From NCBI GenBank assembly GCA_017554665.1, contig JAFZHX010000008.1, positions 1 to 47,432 of the forward strand: DNA of 47,432 nt, given 5' to 3'. Source of the DNA: Alphaproteobacteria bacterium (GTDB lineage: Bacteria > Pseudomonadota > Alphaproteobacteria > Rs-D84). How positions within the stretch are numbered: position 1 is the first letter of the stretch; each line of letters begins with the position of its first letter. Below are positions 7,765-16,752 of the stretch, piece by piece. The translations under genes and the position numbers were made by a program. The notes under the pieces are model-generated. The model saw only the letters and a program-made list of their open reading frames with translations, made no database searches and was not told where the DNA came from.

Positions 7765-8808
7765 ATGATGAAACTAATTAAATATTTGTTTACGCCAGCG
7801 GCAAGTAAAACAACAGCTGGTGCTTTGGCGGCCAAATTTGGCTTGGAATTACGTGGTGATGCGAATGCTCTTGTTCGTGGTGTTGCGCCTATTGCGGATG
7901 CGAAACCTGGTCAGCTTGCGTTTTATTCTACGGAACAAAACAGTAATGCGTTCAAGATTTTACCTATATCTGTATTGGAAAACACGCGTGCAACGGTTAT
8001 TTTGGTGCAGCCAGAAATGGCAAAACATGCGCCAAGTGGTACAACTTTGCTAATCACAGAAAGTCCTCGTGGCAATATTGTAAAGATTTTAGGTGAAATC
8101 TATCGTGAAAAGCCTAGATTTGGCATCAGCAAGCATGCGTTTATTGAACGCGGTGTGTTCTTTCGTAAAAAGCGCACAAACTATGTTGGTCAGTTTGTAA
8201 CGATTGAACGTGGTGCTTCGATTGAGCCTGGGGTCAAGATTTATCCGAACGCGTACATTGGACGTGGTGTTGTTTTGGGACGTAATACAGTTGTACATAG
8301 TGGCGCACACATTGAAAATGCTACTATTGGTGCAGATAGCGTTATTAACGCAAATGCTGTAATCGGCAAAGATGGATTTGGGTATACTCGTCAAAACGGC
8401 AAGAATATTTTTATTCCACATGTTGGTCGTGTTGTGATTGGCGAACGCGTATCTATTGGTGCTAACACTTGCGTAGATCGTGGTGCTATGACGGATACCA
8501 AGATTGGCGATGGTACCAAGATTGATAACTTGTGTCAGATTGCGCATGGTGTTGTGATTGGCTCTGAATGCTTCTTGGCAAGTGGTACAGGCTTGGCGGG
8601 TGGTGCTGTTGTTGGAGATGGTGCTTTGCTGGGCGGTCATGTTGGTGTATCCAACGGTGTCAAGATTGGAAACAATGCTTCTATTGGTGCAAACAGTGGT
8701 GTATTCCGCAATGTTCCTGATGGTGAAAGTTATATGGGGTATCCTGCGGGTCCAGGAACAGAATTTATGCGTCATTATGCATGGTTGCGCAAGAATACTA
8801 AGAAATAA
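7765..8808 (+). CDS. lpxD: UDP-3-O-(3-hydroxyacyl)glucosamine N-acyltransferase
   Basis: 347 aa, matching the family (about 340). It adds the N-linked hydroxyacyl chain from acyl-ACP in the third step of lipid A synthesis. The N-terminal uridine-binding domain covers about 1-110. The rest is a left-handed beta helix of hexapeptide repeats ([30 protein letters not shown]), including the catalytic His region QIAHGVVIG. The start is one of two adjacent ATGs (7765 or 7768); longer in-frame extensions upstream cross the divergent promoter region. It is followed 14 bp later by fabZ, a classic neighbour. Lack of SD together with the close -10 box suggests a leaderless mRNA. Confidence 0.95.
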   Translation: MMKLIKYLFTPAASKTTAGALAAKFGLELRGDANALVRGVAPIADAKPGQLAFYSTEQNSNAFKILPISVLENTRATVILVQPEMAKHAPSGTTLLITESPRGNIVKILGEIYREKPRFGISKHAFIERGVFFRKKRTNYVGQFVTIERGASIEPGVKIYPNAYIGRGVVLGRNTVVHSGAHIENATIGADSVINANAVIGKDGFGYTRQNGKNIFIPHVGRVVIGERVSIGANTCVDRGAMTDTKIGDGTKIDNLCQIAHGVVIGSECFLASGTGLAGGAVVGDGALLGGHVGVSNGVKIGNNASIGANSGVFRNVPDGESYMGYPAGPGTEFMRHYAWLRKNTKK

Positions 8809-8822
8809 TCAGGTGATATAAA

Positions 8823-9266
8823 ATGATTATAGATGCAAAAGAAATAGAGAGAATAATACCTCATCGTGGCGATATGCGTATGGTTGATGAAATACGCGAA
8901 TATAGCGACAGCAGCGCTGTTGGTGTAAAGTATGTGCGCGATGATGAGTTTTGGTGTGCTGGCCATTTTCCTGGTAATCCTATTATGCCTGGTGTGCTTC
9001 AAGTTGAAGCATTGGCTCAGACTGCATGTTTTGTTGCGTTCAGTCGTCTTGGTGATGCGGAACGCGAAAATATGTTGGGTTATTTTACCACTATGGAAAA
9101 AATTAAGTTTTCGCACATGGTGCGTCCAGGCGACAAACTTGAACTGCATGTAGAATTATTGGTAACCAAGATGGGAATGTACAAGTTTCATGGTATTGCG
9201 ATGGTTGCAGGTAAAAAGGTTGCAGAATCTACATTTACAGCAGTTTTACAAAAGGTAGAAAAATAA
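8823..9266 (+). CDS. fabZ: 3-hydroxyacyl-[ACP] dehydratase FabZ
   Basis: 147 aa, standard length. It dehydrates beta-hydroxyacyl-ACP in fatty acid elongation. The hotdog fold has the FabZ active-site segment HFPGNPIMPGVLQVEALAQ (about 48-66) holding the catalytic His and, further on, Glu. The IPHRGDMRMVDEI start region is typical. It is encoded 14 bp after lpxD in the same transcript, linking hydroxyacyl supply to lipid A synthesis. AGGTG lies upstream of the ATG. A strong terminator follows. Confidence 0.95.
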   Translation: MIIDAKEIERIIPHRGDMRMVDEIREYSDSSAVGVKYVRDDEFWCAGHFPGNPIMPGVLQVEALAQTACFVAFSRLGDAERENMLGYFTTMEKIKFSHMVRPGDKLELHVELLVTKMGMYKFHGIAMVAGKKVAESTFTAVLQKVEK

Positions 9267-9294
9267 AAAATCCCCAAATTGGGGATTTTTTTTA
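9267..9294. terminator. bidirectional terminator between fabZ and the 780-aa secreted protein gene
   Basis: AATCCCC / GGGGATT stem with A-run on the left and an eight-T run on the right; serves the convergent genes on both sides. Confidence 0.8.
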
Positions 9295-9310
9295 TTCTGT
9301 TACACTACCT

Positions 9311-11653
9311 TTATTCCGGTAATGTATTTGATATTTGTGTCTTGGATGTGGACAAATATACTATGCCGTTTAACAAAGGCATTCCAGCTGGGATTTTTAC
9401 ATTTGCCGCTGTTGTGTTAGTCAAGACACAGTGCAAATCATATGGGTATTTATACCAGCACCAATACAAAGGTGTTGCAGCTGGTACTGTTCCTGCACGT
9501 GTGATAGTAGAGTTCACAGGCAACAAATAGTCAGATTCGATGTTATAAGTGCCATTGCCACGGTCCGTTGCAGCCGTTGCCAAGCCGTTCAGCTGGAACT
9601 TGATAGGCCATTCAGTTGCGGCAGTAGTGTTAGTAGTCTGTTGGTTTGATTGAATGCTATCCACCCATACTTTCATCAAGTTAGGAGTAGGTTCTTTCAA
9701 AGCATTACCGTTTACAGACATACAAGTAACAATCTGAGCTTTACATGCATTGATTGCATAGTTCTGGTTAGTAGCATAGCTATTAGAGCTTAAGCAGCTG
9801 TTAACATCAGATATACAGTTCGCAGCATAGTTAGAAACGATATTGTCTTGTGATACTTTGATTTGAGCCAATATGCGTTGCAGGTATTCACGGATAACTT
9901 GGTTATCATACAAGAAGTTATCTTTATCGTCATATGTATATTTCTGACATTTGTTCAGAATAGATACGCACATACCATAATTCTTTTTATCTTGTACATA
10001 GCCGATTTTGTACTTCAAGAATTCTACCATATTAGAGCTGGTCTTGGTCTGTGGAATAGTGCCAATATTAGAATCTATGTAGTCAGCCAAAGTTCCTGAA
10101 TCGACCCATGCGTTTTTATCACTGCCATAGTTCCAAGTTGAATACAAACCTTCATGGTGTTGAATTGGAGCTGGTGATACATCAGAAGTTTTTTCGTCAA
10201 TAGGGTAACCAGGTGTAGAACCGATAACGATACTGCCGTTAACAATGTACTTTCCGGATGGGTCCAAGCAGTTTTCGTAATCTGTACCGCAGACAAAATC
10301 GTCCTGCATACAAGAATCCAATGCGTTTACGCAACCGCGCAAATCATAAGAGTTTTTCTGCTGGGCGACCATCAAACGTGCTTTTTGCAAAATTACTTTT
10401 GCGTTACGAACAGTATTTGTCATATTTTCGTTTGATGTTGTCAAAGAGCGTTCGTATATCAAACATTCCTTGTCGATTTCCAAATCGTATGCATTGGTGA
10501 TAACAGAGATGTCAACACCTTGGCTTTGACATTTGTTTAATACAGAAGTCTTACAACGTGCGGCAGCTGTTTTGTACAACTGTTCACCGCGTTGATTGCT
10601 GATACTGTTTGTGTTTGATGAATTGTTATTTATCAACTGTGTGAATGAATTATCCAGCATCATGCTAGACAAATCAAATCCCAAACTTGTTTCCGTAGAA
10701 GCAGCAGTTGTTGTTTTAATATCAACGATACTGTTTTTGATACTATCCAAGCTGTTTTTCAGCTTTGTATTATCAGAAATGTCTTGCATAGCAAGTTCTG
10801 CTTCGGTCTGTTTGAACAATGTTTCGATATCGTCAGCACTTAAACCGATATATTGAATTTGTTGAGTAACATCTTGCAAAGCATCCGTAGCTTTTTTCAA
10901 TGCGTTTTCTGTTGCTTCATAATTTTTGATGTTTCTAGAGCAAGAGCAACGGCCATAATTATCGTCCAAAACATTACAGAAGTTATCCATGCAAGAAGTA
11001 TATTGAGCCTTGCAGTAATCTGTCATCTGTGTGATTTCGTCCATTGCGGAAATTGCTTCTTGTTTTTCTTCAGTTGTTGTTTCCAATGTTGTAGAAGTCA
11101 AACCAGACAATACATTTGGTGAACGTGCCTGAATAGCAGAAGAAGTGCGAGTTCCGATGCGTGTAGAGCTGTTATACAAAGCCCCGGTACTGGAACCTGC
11201 ACGGGCAGTAACTGTTTTCTTAGGTTGAACGGCACGACGAGATGTTACACCCTGTGAAGCTGGTGTTGCAGAAGCTGTGCGAGAAGGGCGAGTGGCAACG
11301 CGTGCAGAATTTGTAGTAGCACGTGGAGTAACTGTTGCGCCTGCGCGTGCCTGAGAAGCTTTGCGTGAAGTTACTGTGCCACGAGAGTTGACAGCACGTG
11401 AATTTGTTGCAGAAGCTGAAGCTGGTGTTGCGCGTGCAGCAGCACGGCTGGCAACGGAAGTGCCACGTGGGTTCACACGCGATGGTTGGACAGCAGGAGT
11501 AACAACTTTCTTAGTTTCTACTTCTACTTCGTCTGTATCTGCGACCATTTCATCGTTATATTCGATGACTTCCTCTTCATAAAAAACTGGTGCAACCTCA
11601 GCAAATGCGGGCAATACCAGCAGACTGCTTAATACAATAACAAGCGTTTTCAT
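9311..11653 (-). CDS. large secreted Cys-rich helical protein, paralog A
   Basis: 780 aa. Signal peptide MKTLVIVLSSLLVLPAFA (1-18), then an acidic patch and a long Ala/Arg/Thr/Ser low-complexity region (about 50-180; runs such as SRAAARATPASASAT). The middle is predicted helical with many paired cysteines (DYCKAQYTSCMDNFCNVL, GRCSCS, RCKTSVLNKCQSQG, CVNALDSCMQDDFVC), suggesting disulfides in the periplasm or on the surface. The last 100 residues are mainly beta-like and differ from paralog B. I do not recognise a named family. Its promoter, leader, signal peptide and core are shared with the next gene, showing a tandem duplication. Function unknown. Confidence 0.75.
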   Translation of the reverse strand: MKTLVIVLSSLLVLPAFAEVAPVFYEEEVIEYNDEMVADTDEVEVETKKVVTPAVQPSRVNPRGTSVASRAAARATPASASATNSRAVNSRGTVTSRKASQARAGATVTPRATTNSARVATRPSRTASATPASQGVTSRRAVQPKKTVTARAGSSTGALYNSSTRIGTRTSSAIQARSPNVLSGLTSTTLETTTEEKQEAISAMDEITQMTDYCKAQYTSCMDNFCNVLDDNYGRCSCSRNIKNYEATENALKKATDALQDVTQQIQYIGLSADDIETLFKQTEAELAMQDISDNTKLKNSLDSIKNSIVDIKTTTAASTETSLGFDLSSMMLDNSFTQLINNNSSNTNSISNQRGEQLYKTAAARCKTSVLNKCQSQGVDISVITNAYDLEIDKECLIYERSLTTSNENMTNTVRNAKVILQKARLMVAQQKNSYDLRGCVNALDSCMQDDFVCGTDYENCLDPSGKYIVNGSIVIGSTPGYPIDEKTSDVSPAPIQHHEGLYSTWNYGSDKNAWVDSGTLADYIDSNIGTIPQTKTSSNMVEFLKYKIGYVQDKKNYGMCVSILNKCQKYTYDDKDNFLYDNQVIREYLQRILAQIKVSQDNIVSNYAANCISDVNSCLSSNSYATNQNYAINACKAQIVTCMSVNGNALKEPTPNLMKVWVDSIQSNQQTTNTTAATEWPIKFQLNGLATAATDRGNGTYNIESDYLLPVNSTITRAGTVPAATPLYWCWYKYPYDLHCVLTNTTAANVKIPAGMPLLNGIVYLSTSKTQISNTLPE

Positions 11654-11680
11654 GCGACATCCTTCCCTTCTTTATCTCTC

Positions 11681-11709
11681 ATTTTATCATATTAAGCAAA
11701 ATCGTGCAA
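11681..11709 (-). promoter_or_regulatory. promoter of secreted paralog A
   Basis: Minus-strand TTGCAC (11704-11709), 17-bp spacer, TAAAAT (11681-11686). The spacer and the following leader GATAAAGAAGGGAAGGAT are nearly identical to those of paralog B. Confidence 0.7.
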
Positions 11710-11715
11710 ATAAAA

Positions 11716-11738
11716 AAATCCCCCATTGTGGGGGGGGT
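11716..11738 (-). terminator. terminator of secreted paralog B
   Basis: On the minus strand a C-rich arm, ACAAT-type loop and GGGGG arm are followed by seven Ts, starting directly at the stop codon of the 891-aa gene. Confidence 0.7.
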
Positions 11739-14413
11739 TACAATACGCAATACCCGTCTACTAGTAGATACATATTACCGCCGTTTACGCATTTGGCCTT
11801 TGGAACAGATGAGCAATATTGGCTAGCATTGTCCTCTACTCCTTCTACTGCTGGATCGTAACATAACTTTATACAACCTGAAGGTAGCCCTATTTTTTCT
11901 GTCTCCGTATAATCTATTGTAACATAGTCGCTCATGACGATTTTTGTGTCGCCGTTTGGATTGCATACAAAGTTAGAGTTAGTAATTTTTACAGCCGCAG
12001 GCGAGCTGATACGGTCTTTAATTGTCATAGTCAAAGAAGCGGTTGCTTCGCATGCTTTTGTGGTTGCGTTTTCTGTATATCCTGTTTGGCAACTATATGT
12101 TGCATACCATGTTGTGTCGCCTGTTATTGGGCAATTGGTTAGATTGTAATTACCCGAAGCATCAGCACACTGTGCGCCATTGCCTGAAGCATATAGATAT
12201 ATACCTGCAAGGCTTGCGTTTGTTTTTGTGCCCGTTCCAATTTTAGTTGCAGTAGTGCCTACGCAACCGGCTTTATTATATATATTCCCTTCGGAATCTG
12301 CATAGTACGTTCTGTTGGCAGAACCGCCGTTAGCTGTTCCGTTAATTGTCAGTTTATAACAGTTGCTTGTAGAACTGCTAGACGAACCACCTGAAGATTG
12401 TGATAATAATTCTCCTACCCATTCAGCCATTACAGCAGGTGTAGGTGATTTTGAAGCGTCACCGTTCACAGACATACATGTTATAATCTGAGCTTTACAT
12501 GCGTTAATTGCAAAGTTTGCATTAGTGTCATGGTTATTAGAGTTTAAACAACTGGTAACATCTGACAAGCAGTTTTCTGCATAGCTTGCAATAATTTCGT
12601 CTTGTTGAGTTTTGATTTGAGTCATTGTGCGTTGCAAGTATTCACGAACAACCTGGTTGTCATGCAAGAACTTGTCGTTTTTATATGTATAGTTCTGACA
12701 TTTGTTCAGAACAGATGCGCACATACCATAGTTCTTTTTGTCTTGTATATAGCCGATTTTATGTCTCAAGAATTCTGCCATATCAGAGCTTGTCTGAATT
12801 TGTGCGACATTTGTTTTGATTTTTTCATCGATATAGTCAGCTATGTTGCCAGAATTATCCCAAGCATTTAGATTTGCGCCATAGCTCCAAGCTGCATACA
12901 AACCTGTTGTATGTTGAATTGGTGTTGAGGGTATTGTTGTGTCAGTCTTTGTAATGATGAAGCCTGGTGTAGAACCAACAACAACAGCCCCGTTCACGAT
13001 GTATTTGCCGGATGGGTCCAAGCAGTTTTCATAATCTGTACCGCATACAAAGTCGTCTTGCATACAGGAATCCAATGCGTTTACGCAGCCACGCAAGTCG
13101 TAAACATTCTTTTGTTGTGCGACCATCAAACGTGCTTTCTGTAAAACCATTTTTGCGTTACGGACTGTATTTGACATGTTGTCATTTGATTCAATCAAAG
13201 CCTGTTCATAAGCGATACATTGTTTGTCAATTTCCAAATCGTATGCATTGGTGATAACAGAGATGTCAACACCTTGGCTTTGGCATTTATTTAATACAGA
13301 AGTCTTACAACGTGCAACGGCTGTTTTATACAACTGTTCGCCACGCTGATTGCTGATACTATTAATATTAGATGAATTAGTGCTGAACAAATTAGCCAAA
13401 TCAAAGCCAGTGTTGTTGATGTTAAAGTCTAACAAGCCAGACAAGTCGAAATTCATATCTGTTTCTGTAGAAGAAGCAGTATTTGTTTTGATTCCGATAA
13501 TCATGTCTTTGATGCTGTCCAAACTGTTCTTTAGCTGAGTGCTATCAGTTGTGGTTTGCATTGCAAGTTCAGCTTCGGTCTGAGAGAATAATGTTTTGAT
13601 ATCTTCGCCAGTCAAACCGATATATTGAATCTGTTGTGCGACATCCTGCAAAGCGCTTGTAGCTGCTTTTAATGCGTTTTCTGTCTTTTCGTAATTTTTA
13701 ATATTCTTAGAGCAAGAGCAACGACCCTGATTGTCGTCCAGTACATTACAGAAGTTATCCATACAGGAAATGTACTGAGCCTTGCAATAATCTGTCATCT
13801 GTGTGATTTCGTCCATCGAGACAATTGCGTTCTGTTTTTCTTCTGCAGTTGTTTCTGGTGTTTCTGCGGTGGCAGAGATTGGCAAGATAGCATTTGATCT
13901 AGCTTGGATTGCTGCAGACGAACGAACGCCCACGCGAGTAGAACCTGTTGAAAGGGCACCAGCACGTGCGGCGACAGTTTTGTTAGTCAAGGATACAGGA
14001 CGAGAAGTTACACCTTGTGAAGTAGTAGCAGAGGCATTGCGGGAAGGGCGGTTTGCAACGCGTACAGAATTTGTTGTAGTAGCACGTGGTGCAACTGTTG
14101 TTGCTGTGCGTGCCTGGGCGGCATTACGAGAAGAGGCTGTGTTTCGTGCACTGACAGCGCGTGGGTTTGCAGCAGAAGTTGTTGCAGGCATAGCGCGCGA
14201 AGCTGCACGGTTGGCAGTAGATGTACCACGTACTTTATTACGAGATGGTTGAGCAACAGGTACGTTCGAACCTTTTGTATCAATTTCGACTGCATCCGCA
14301 TCAACAACTATGTCGTCAGAATATGCGACAAAATCTTCGTTATAAACTGGCGTAACATCAGCAAATGCAGGCAATACCAGCAAACTGCTTAATACGATAA
14401 CAAGCCTTTTCAT
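11738..14413 (-). CDS. large secreted Cys-rich helical protein, paralog B
   Basis: 891 aa. Signal peptide MKRLVIVLSSLLVLPAFA, acidic patch, Ala/Arg/Thr low-complexity region (about 50-170), and the same cysteine-paired helical core as paralog A, with long stretches almost identical (for example around YDLRGCVNALDSCMQDDFVC and CLDPSGKYIVNG). After a Gly/Ser linker (about residue 655) the C terminus differs entirely: a beta-rich, Cys-containing segment with CQTGYTENATTKACEA-type motifs like those of extracellular Cys-repeat proteins, ending in a domain with four further Cys. The conserved core with exchanged tail suggests a structural or adhesive surface protein with variable ends. No named family recognised. 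Confidence 0.75.
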   Translation of the reverse strand: MKRLVIVLSSLLVLPAFADVTPVYNEDFVAYSDDIVVDADAVEIDTKGSNVPVAQPSRNKVRGTSTANRAASRAMPATTSAANPRAVSARNTASSRNAAQARTATTVAPRATTTNSVRVANRPSRNASATTSQGVTSRPVSLTNKTVAARAGALSTGSTRVGVRSSAAIQARSNAILPISATAETPETTAEEKQNAIVSMDEITQMTDYCKAQYISCMDNFCNVLDDNQGRCSCSKNIKNYEKTENALKAATSALQDVAQQIQYIGLTGEDIKTLFSQTEAELAMQTTTDSTQLKNSLDSIKDMIIGIKTNTASSTETDMNFDLSGLLDFNINNTGFDLANLFSTNSSNINSISNQRGEQLYKTAVARCKTSVLNKCQSQGVDISVITNAYDLEIDKQCIAYEQALIESNDNMSNTVRNAKMVLQKARLMVAQQKNVYDLRGCVNALDSCMQDDFVCGTDYENCLDPSGKYIVNGAVVVGSTPGFIITKTDTTIPSTPIQHTTGLYAAWSYGANLNAWDNSGNIADYIDEKIKTNVAQIQTSSDMAEFLRHKIGYIQDKKNYGMCASVLNKCQNYTYKNDKFLHDNQVVREYLQRTMTQIKTQQDEIIASYAENCLSDVTSCLNSNNHDTNANFAINACKAQIITCMSVNGDASKSPTPAVMAEWVGELLSQSSGGSSSSSTSNCYKLTINGTANGGSANRTYYADSEGNIYNKAGCVGTTATKIGTGTKTNASLAGIYLYASGNGAQCADASGNYNLTNCPITGDTTWYATYSCQTGYTENATTKACEATASLTMTIKDRISSPAAVKITNSNFVCNPNGDTKIVMSDYVTIDYTETEKIGLPSGCIKLCYDPAVEGVEDNASQYCSSVPKAKCVNGGNMYLLVDGYCVL

Positions 14414-14440
14414 ATGTAATCCTTCCCTTCTTTATCTTTT

Positions 14441-14469
14441 ATTCTATCATATTATGCAAAGTCGTGCAA
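14441..14469 (-). promoter_or_regulatory. promoter of secreted paralog B
   Basis: Minus-strand TTGCAC (14464-14469), 17-bp spacer, TAGAAT (14441-14446), then leader with GAAGGGAAGGAT before the ATG; a near copy of the paralog A promoter. Confidence 0.7.
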
Positions 14470-14493
14470 AAGAAAAAAACACAAATAATTAAG

Positions 14494-14517
14494 AATTTAT
14501 GAATTATTTCATAAATT
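14494..14517. repeat. inverted repeat between divergent genes
   Basis: AATTTATGAA, 4-nt spacer, TTCATAAATT: a perfect 10-bp inverted repeat upstream of both the paralog B and the PLD-lipoprotein promoters. It could be an operator, but base composition is very AT-rich. Confidence 0.4.
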
Positions 14518-14540
14518 ATTAAAAACTATAATGAATTTTC

Positions 14541-14569
14541 TTGCGAAGTGGCATAGTTTTAGATATAAT
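14541..14569 (+). promoter_or_regulatory. promoter of the PLD-family lipoprotein gene
   Basis: TTGCGA (14541-14546), 17-bp spacer, TATAAT (14564-14569). Confidence 0.65.
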
Positions 14570-14606
14570 TCAGTTTGTACCTTGTTTTTATATAAGAGGG
14601 TGAAAA

Positions 14607-16196
14607 TTGTCTGTGTTAAAAAGGGTTGCTCTTTGGATTTTGACTTTGCCTATCATGGGTTGTACAACAGTCCCAACTTCTATGCATGATTCAAGATTAG
14701 ATGGTTATGTTTCAAAAATAAACAGTGCGGATTTAGTTTTTGACCCATATGAAACACCTATTGCGCAATGTTATGCGTCCGAATTGGCGGAGAATAGACA
14801 TGTTTCTGGTGCAACTCTTATTGAGGACGGCTTGTCTGCTTTTGTTGTTCGTTCTGCATTTGCGCGTATGGCAACCAAGACAATTGATTTACAGACCTAT
14901 ATATACAGTAATGATTTTTCTTCTCGTGTTCTTATTGGAGAGCTGAAGCATGCAGCTGATCGTGGGGTCAAGGTTCGTATTTTGTTAGATGACTATGGTA
15001 CCAAGTCCGATATTGTTGATGTTATGTTGCTAAATCAGCATCCGAATATAGAAGTTCGGGTGTTTAATACCGTTCCAAATCGTTCGAAGATACTGTATTA
15101 TCCTCAGTTTTTAACGGATTTTTCTAGATTGAATTCTCGTATGCATAACAAGTTGTTCATTGTTGATAATATTGCATATATCACAGGTGGTAGAAATGTA
15201 GGCAGTAATTATTTCTATCCTGAAACGGCATCTAATTTTTCTGATACAGATGTGTTGTTCATAGGTGATATGACTCGGTATGCGACAGATAGCTTTAATG
15301 AATATTGGGAACATCATCTATCGATACCGGCTTCTGTATTTCCAAAAGCAAAATCAAAAAAAGCTCTAAGAAAACTGGAAAGAAGATTTGCGGAAATTGA
15401 ACGCAAAAGTGCCGAAAATATCAAGGCTTATAACAATATTATCAATATGGTTCAGCAAGAATTTAAACAAAAAAAGTTTGATATCAGCTGGGGGCGTGGC
15501 AAATTCTTGGCTGACCCTCCAGAAAAGGTCGAAATGACCATGCTGGAAAAAGAAAACTATCGTGGTAATATTGTGCGCGCTTTGCAGCATTTGCTGAATA
15601 AAACGCATGAGTCGGTTTATATGTCTGCTGCATACTTTGTGCCAGGGCAAGGCGGTTTAGAGTCTATCATGCGCGAAGAAGACTCTGGTGTGCATGTAAC
15701 GATTGTTACAAATTCTTTGTCTTCGACCAATGCTCCGACTGTATATGCTAAATGGGAAAAATATAGAGATAGACTGATTAAAACGGGCGCAGACGTGTAT
15801 GAATTTATGGTTTCTGCAGAAAATCTGCGTGGCAAAGAACATGATCGTGAAAGAAAACAGTCTAGTTTTTCTGTCTTGCATAGTAAAACGATGGTATTTG
15901 ATGATAAAATTTCTTGGATAGGTAGTTTTAATTTAGATCCGCGTAGTACTTATTATAACACAGAAAATGTTGCGATATTTGAAAGTAGAGATTTTGCGGA
16001 AAAACTACGAAATATGATTATTAAAGATACTAAAACTTCATGGCGTGTAACTTTGGATGACAAAGGAAAAACTATTTGGACAGGACGAAGAAGTTCTGAT
16101 AAAAAAGAGCGCGTTCATAAAATCGCGCCTGATACTGGATTTTTCCGCCGTATTTGGAAATCTATATGTAATCTTGTTCCAGAAAAGTTTGTATAA
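14607..16196 (+). CDS. phospholipase D / cardiolipin synthase family lipoprotein
   Basis: 529 aa. The start is a TTG at 14607 placed 6 nt after AGAGGG. The N terminus (MSVLKRVALWILTLPIMGC) looks like a lipoprotein signal with the lipobox Cys at about residue 19. Two HKD motifs are present: HNKLFIVDN near residue 178 and HSKTMVFDD near residue 424, each followed by a G-(S/G)-x-N segment (GGRNVGSNYF; GSFNLDPRS). This two-HKD architecture with a lipoprotein anchor resembles ClsC/YmdC-type cardiolipin synthases, which join phosphatidyl groups at the membrane. A phospholipase or nuclease of the same superfamily is possible. It is monocistronic, with its own promoter and terminator. Confidence 0.8.
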   Translation: MSVLKRVALWILTLPIMGCTTVPTSMHDSRLDGYVSKINSADLVFDPYETPIAQCYASELAENRHVSGATLIEDGLSAFVVRSAFARMATKTIDLQTYIYSNDFSSRVLIGELKHAADRGVKVRILLDDYGTKSDIVDVMLLNQHPNIEVRVFNTVPNRSKILYYPQFLTDFSRLNSRMHNKLFIVDNIAYITGGRNVGSNYFYPETASNFSDTDVLFIGDMTRYATDSFNEYWEHHLSIPASVFPKAKSKKALRKLERRFAEIERKSAENIKAYNNIINMVQQEFKQKKFDISWGRGKFLADPPEKVEMTMLEKENYRGNIVRALQHLLNKTHESVYMSAAYFVPGQGGLESIMREEDSGVHVTIVTNSLSSTNAPTVYAKWEKYRDRLIKTGADVYEFMVSAENLRGKEHDRERKQSSFSVLHSKTMVFDDKISWIGSFNLDPRSTYYNTENVAIFESRDFAEKLRNMIIKDTKTSWRVTLDDKGKTIWTGRRSSDKKERVHKIAPDTGFFRRIWKSICNLVPEKFV

Positions 16197-16221
16197 AACC
16201 GCCGATTGGCGGTTGTTTTTT
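16197..16221 (+). terminator. terminator after the PLD-family gene
   Basis: AACCGCC-GATT-GGCGGTT followed by GTTTTTT. Confidence 0.85.
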
Positions 16222-16552
16222 AAACATGACTTGCGGTCAAATGTAATACCAGACTGACTATAAATATTACAGTGATAATGGTCAGTATTATTTTTTGAGT
16301 TTTATGCGATGATTTGTTAGAGCAATCCTTGCAAGAGCAACTGCAATCACGTAATACCATATACCAAGACAGGCATAATAAAATACCAGAAAATACAAAC
16401 AACCAAGGTTCCAGCCAGTGTGGCAAAAGATGAAAATGTGCAGCATCCGGTGCAACCAGGCCTATGATGGCTAATAACATTGGCAGGCCACAGCAAAAAA
16501 TGTGTGGAGCGATTGTGGCGATGATTCCTATCTTAACAGCTTTGTTCTTCAT
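16220..16552 (-). CDS. small Cys-rich inner-membrane protein (MerC/MerT-like)
   Basis: 110 aa from the ATG at 16552, chosen because AGGAAC precedes it; an in-frame extension upstream would run into the tRNA. Three hydrophobic segments are predicted (about 8-35, 48-70, 85-107). The first carries HIFCCGLPML, and a loop near 72-82 is Cys-rich (DCSCSCKDC). Vicinal Cys in the first membrane helix and a cytoplasmic Cys cluster are features of small mercury/metal transport proteins, but similarity is only in pattern. It lies 18 nt downstream of a tRNA on the same strand and probably shares its transcript. Confidence 0.6.
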   Translation of the reverse strand: MKNKAVKIGIIATIAPHIFCCGLPMLLAIIGLVAPDAAHFHLLPHWLEPWLFVFSGILLCLSWYMVLRDCSCSCKDCSNKSSHKTQKIILTIITVIFIVSLVLHLTASHV

Positions 16553-16570
16553 GTGAGTTCCTATACAAAC

Positions 16571-16646
16571 TGGCGTCCCCAGCAGGACTCGAACCTGCAT
16601 CTAATTCTTAGGAGGAACTTGTTCTATCCTGTTGAACTATGGGGAC
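16571..16646 (-). tRNA. tRNA-Arg (anticodon CCT)
   Basis: 76 nt including an encoded CCA. Acceptor stem GTCCCCA/TGGGGAC, D stem GTTC/GAAC, anticodon loop CTCCTAA giving anticodon CCT (reads AGG), T arm CAGGTTCGAGTCCTG, discriminator G. All stems pair. The gene is on the minus strand with a promoter directly upstream. Confidence 0.95.
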
Positions 16647-16655
16647 AACCAAATG

Positions 16656-16684
16656 ATTTTAATGTAAAAACAAAAAATGTTCAA
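16656..16684 (-). promoter_or_regulatory. promoter of tRNA-Arg and downstream membrane protein
   Basis: Minus-strand TTGAAC (16679-16684), 17-bp spacer, TAAAAT (16656-16661), 10 nt before the mature tRNA 5' end. Confidence 0.6.
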
Positions 16685-16702
16685 TATTTTTTATATCGTG
16701 TA

Positions 16703-16730
16703 TTGACAAAAAACAAATATGTATTATATT
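16703..16730 (+). promoter_or_regulatory. promoter of the 703-aa gene
   Basis: TTGACA (16703-16708), 16-bp spacer, TATATT (16725-16730). SD-like AAGAGGT precedes the ATG at 16753. Confidence 0.6.
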
Positions 16731-16752
16731 TGTATGAGCAAGAGGTAATAAA

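Noticed and set aside
8089-8775. 228-aa minus-strand ORF opposite lpxD
   Set aside because: Antisense shadow of the lpxD hexapeptide repeats, giving a Thr/Asn-rich nonsense protein.
7465-8808. Long version of LpxD starting at 7465
   Set aside because: The extra 100 residues would overlap nusA on the other strand and cross both promoters; LpxD homology begins at the ATG pair at 7765.
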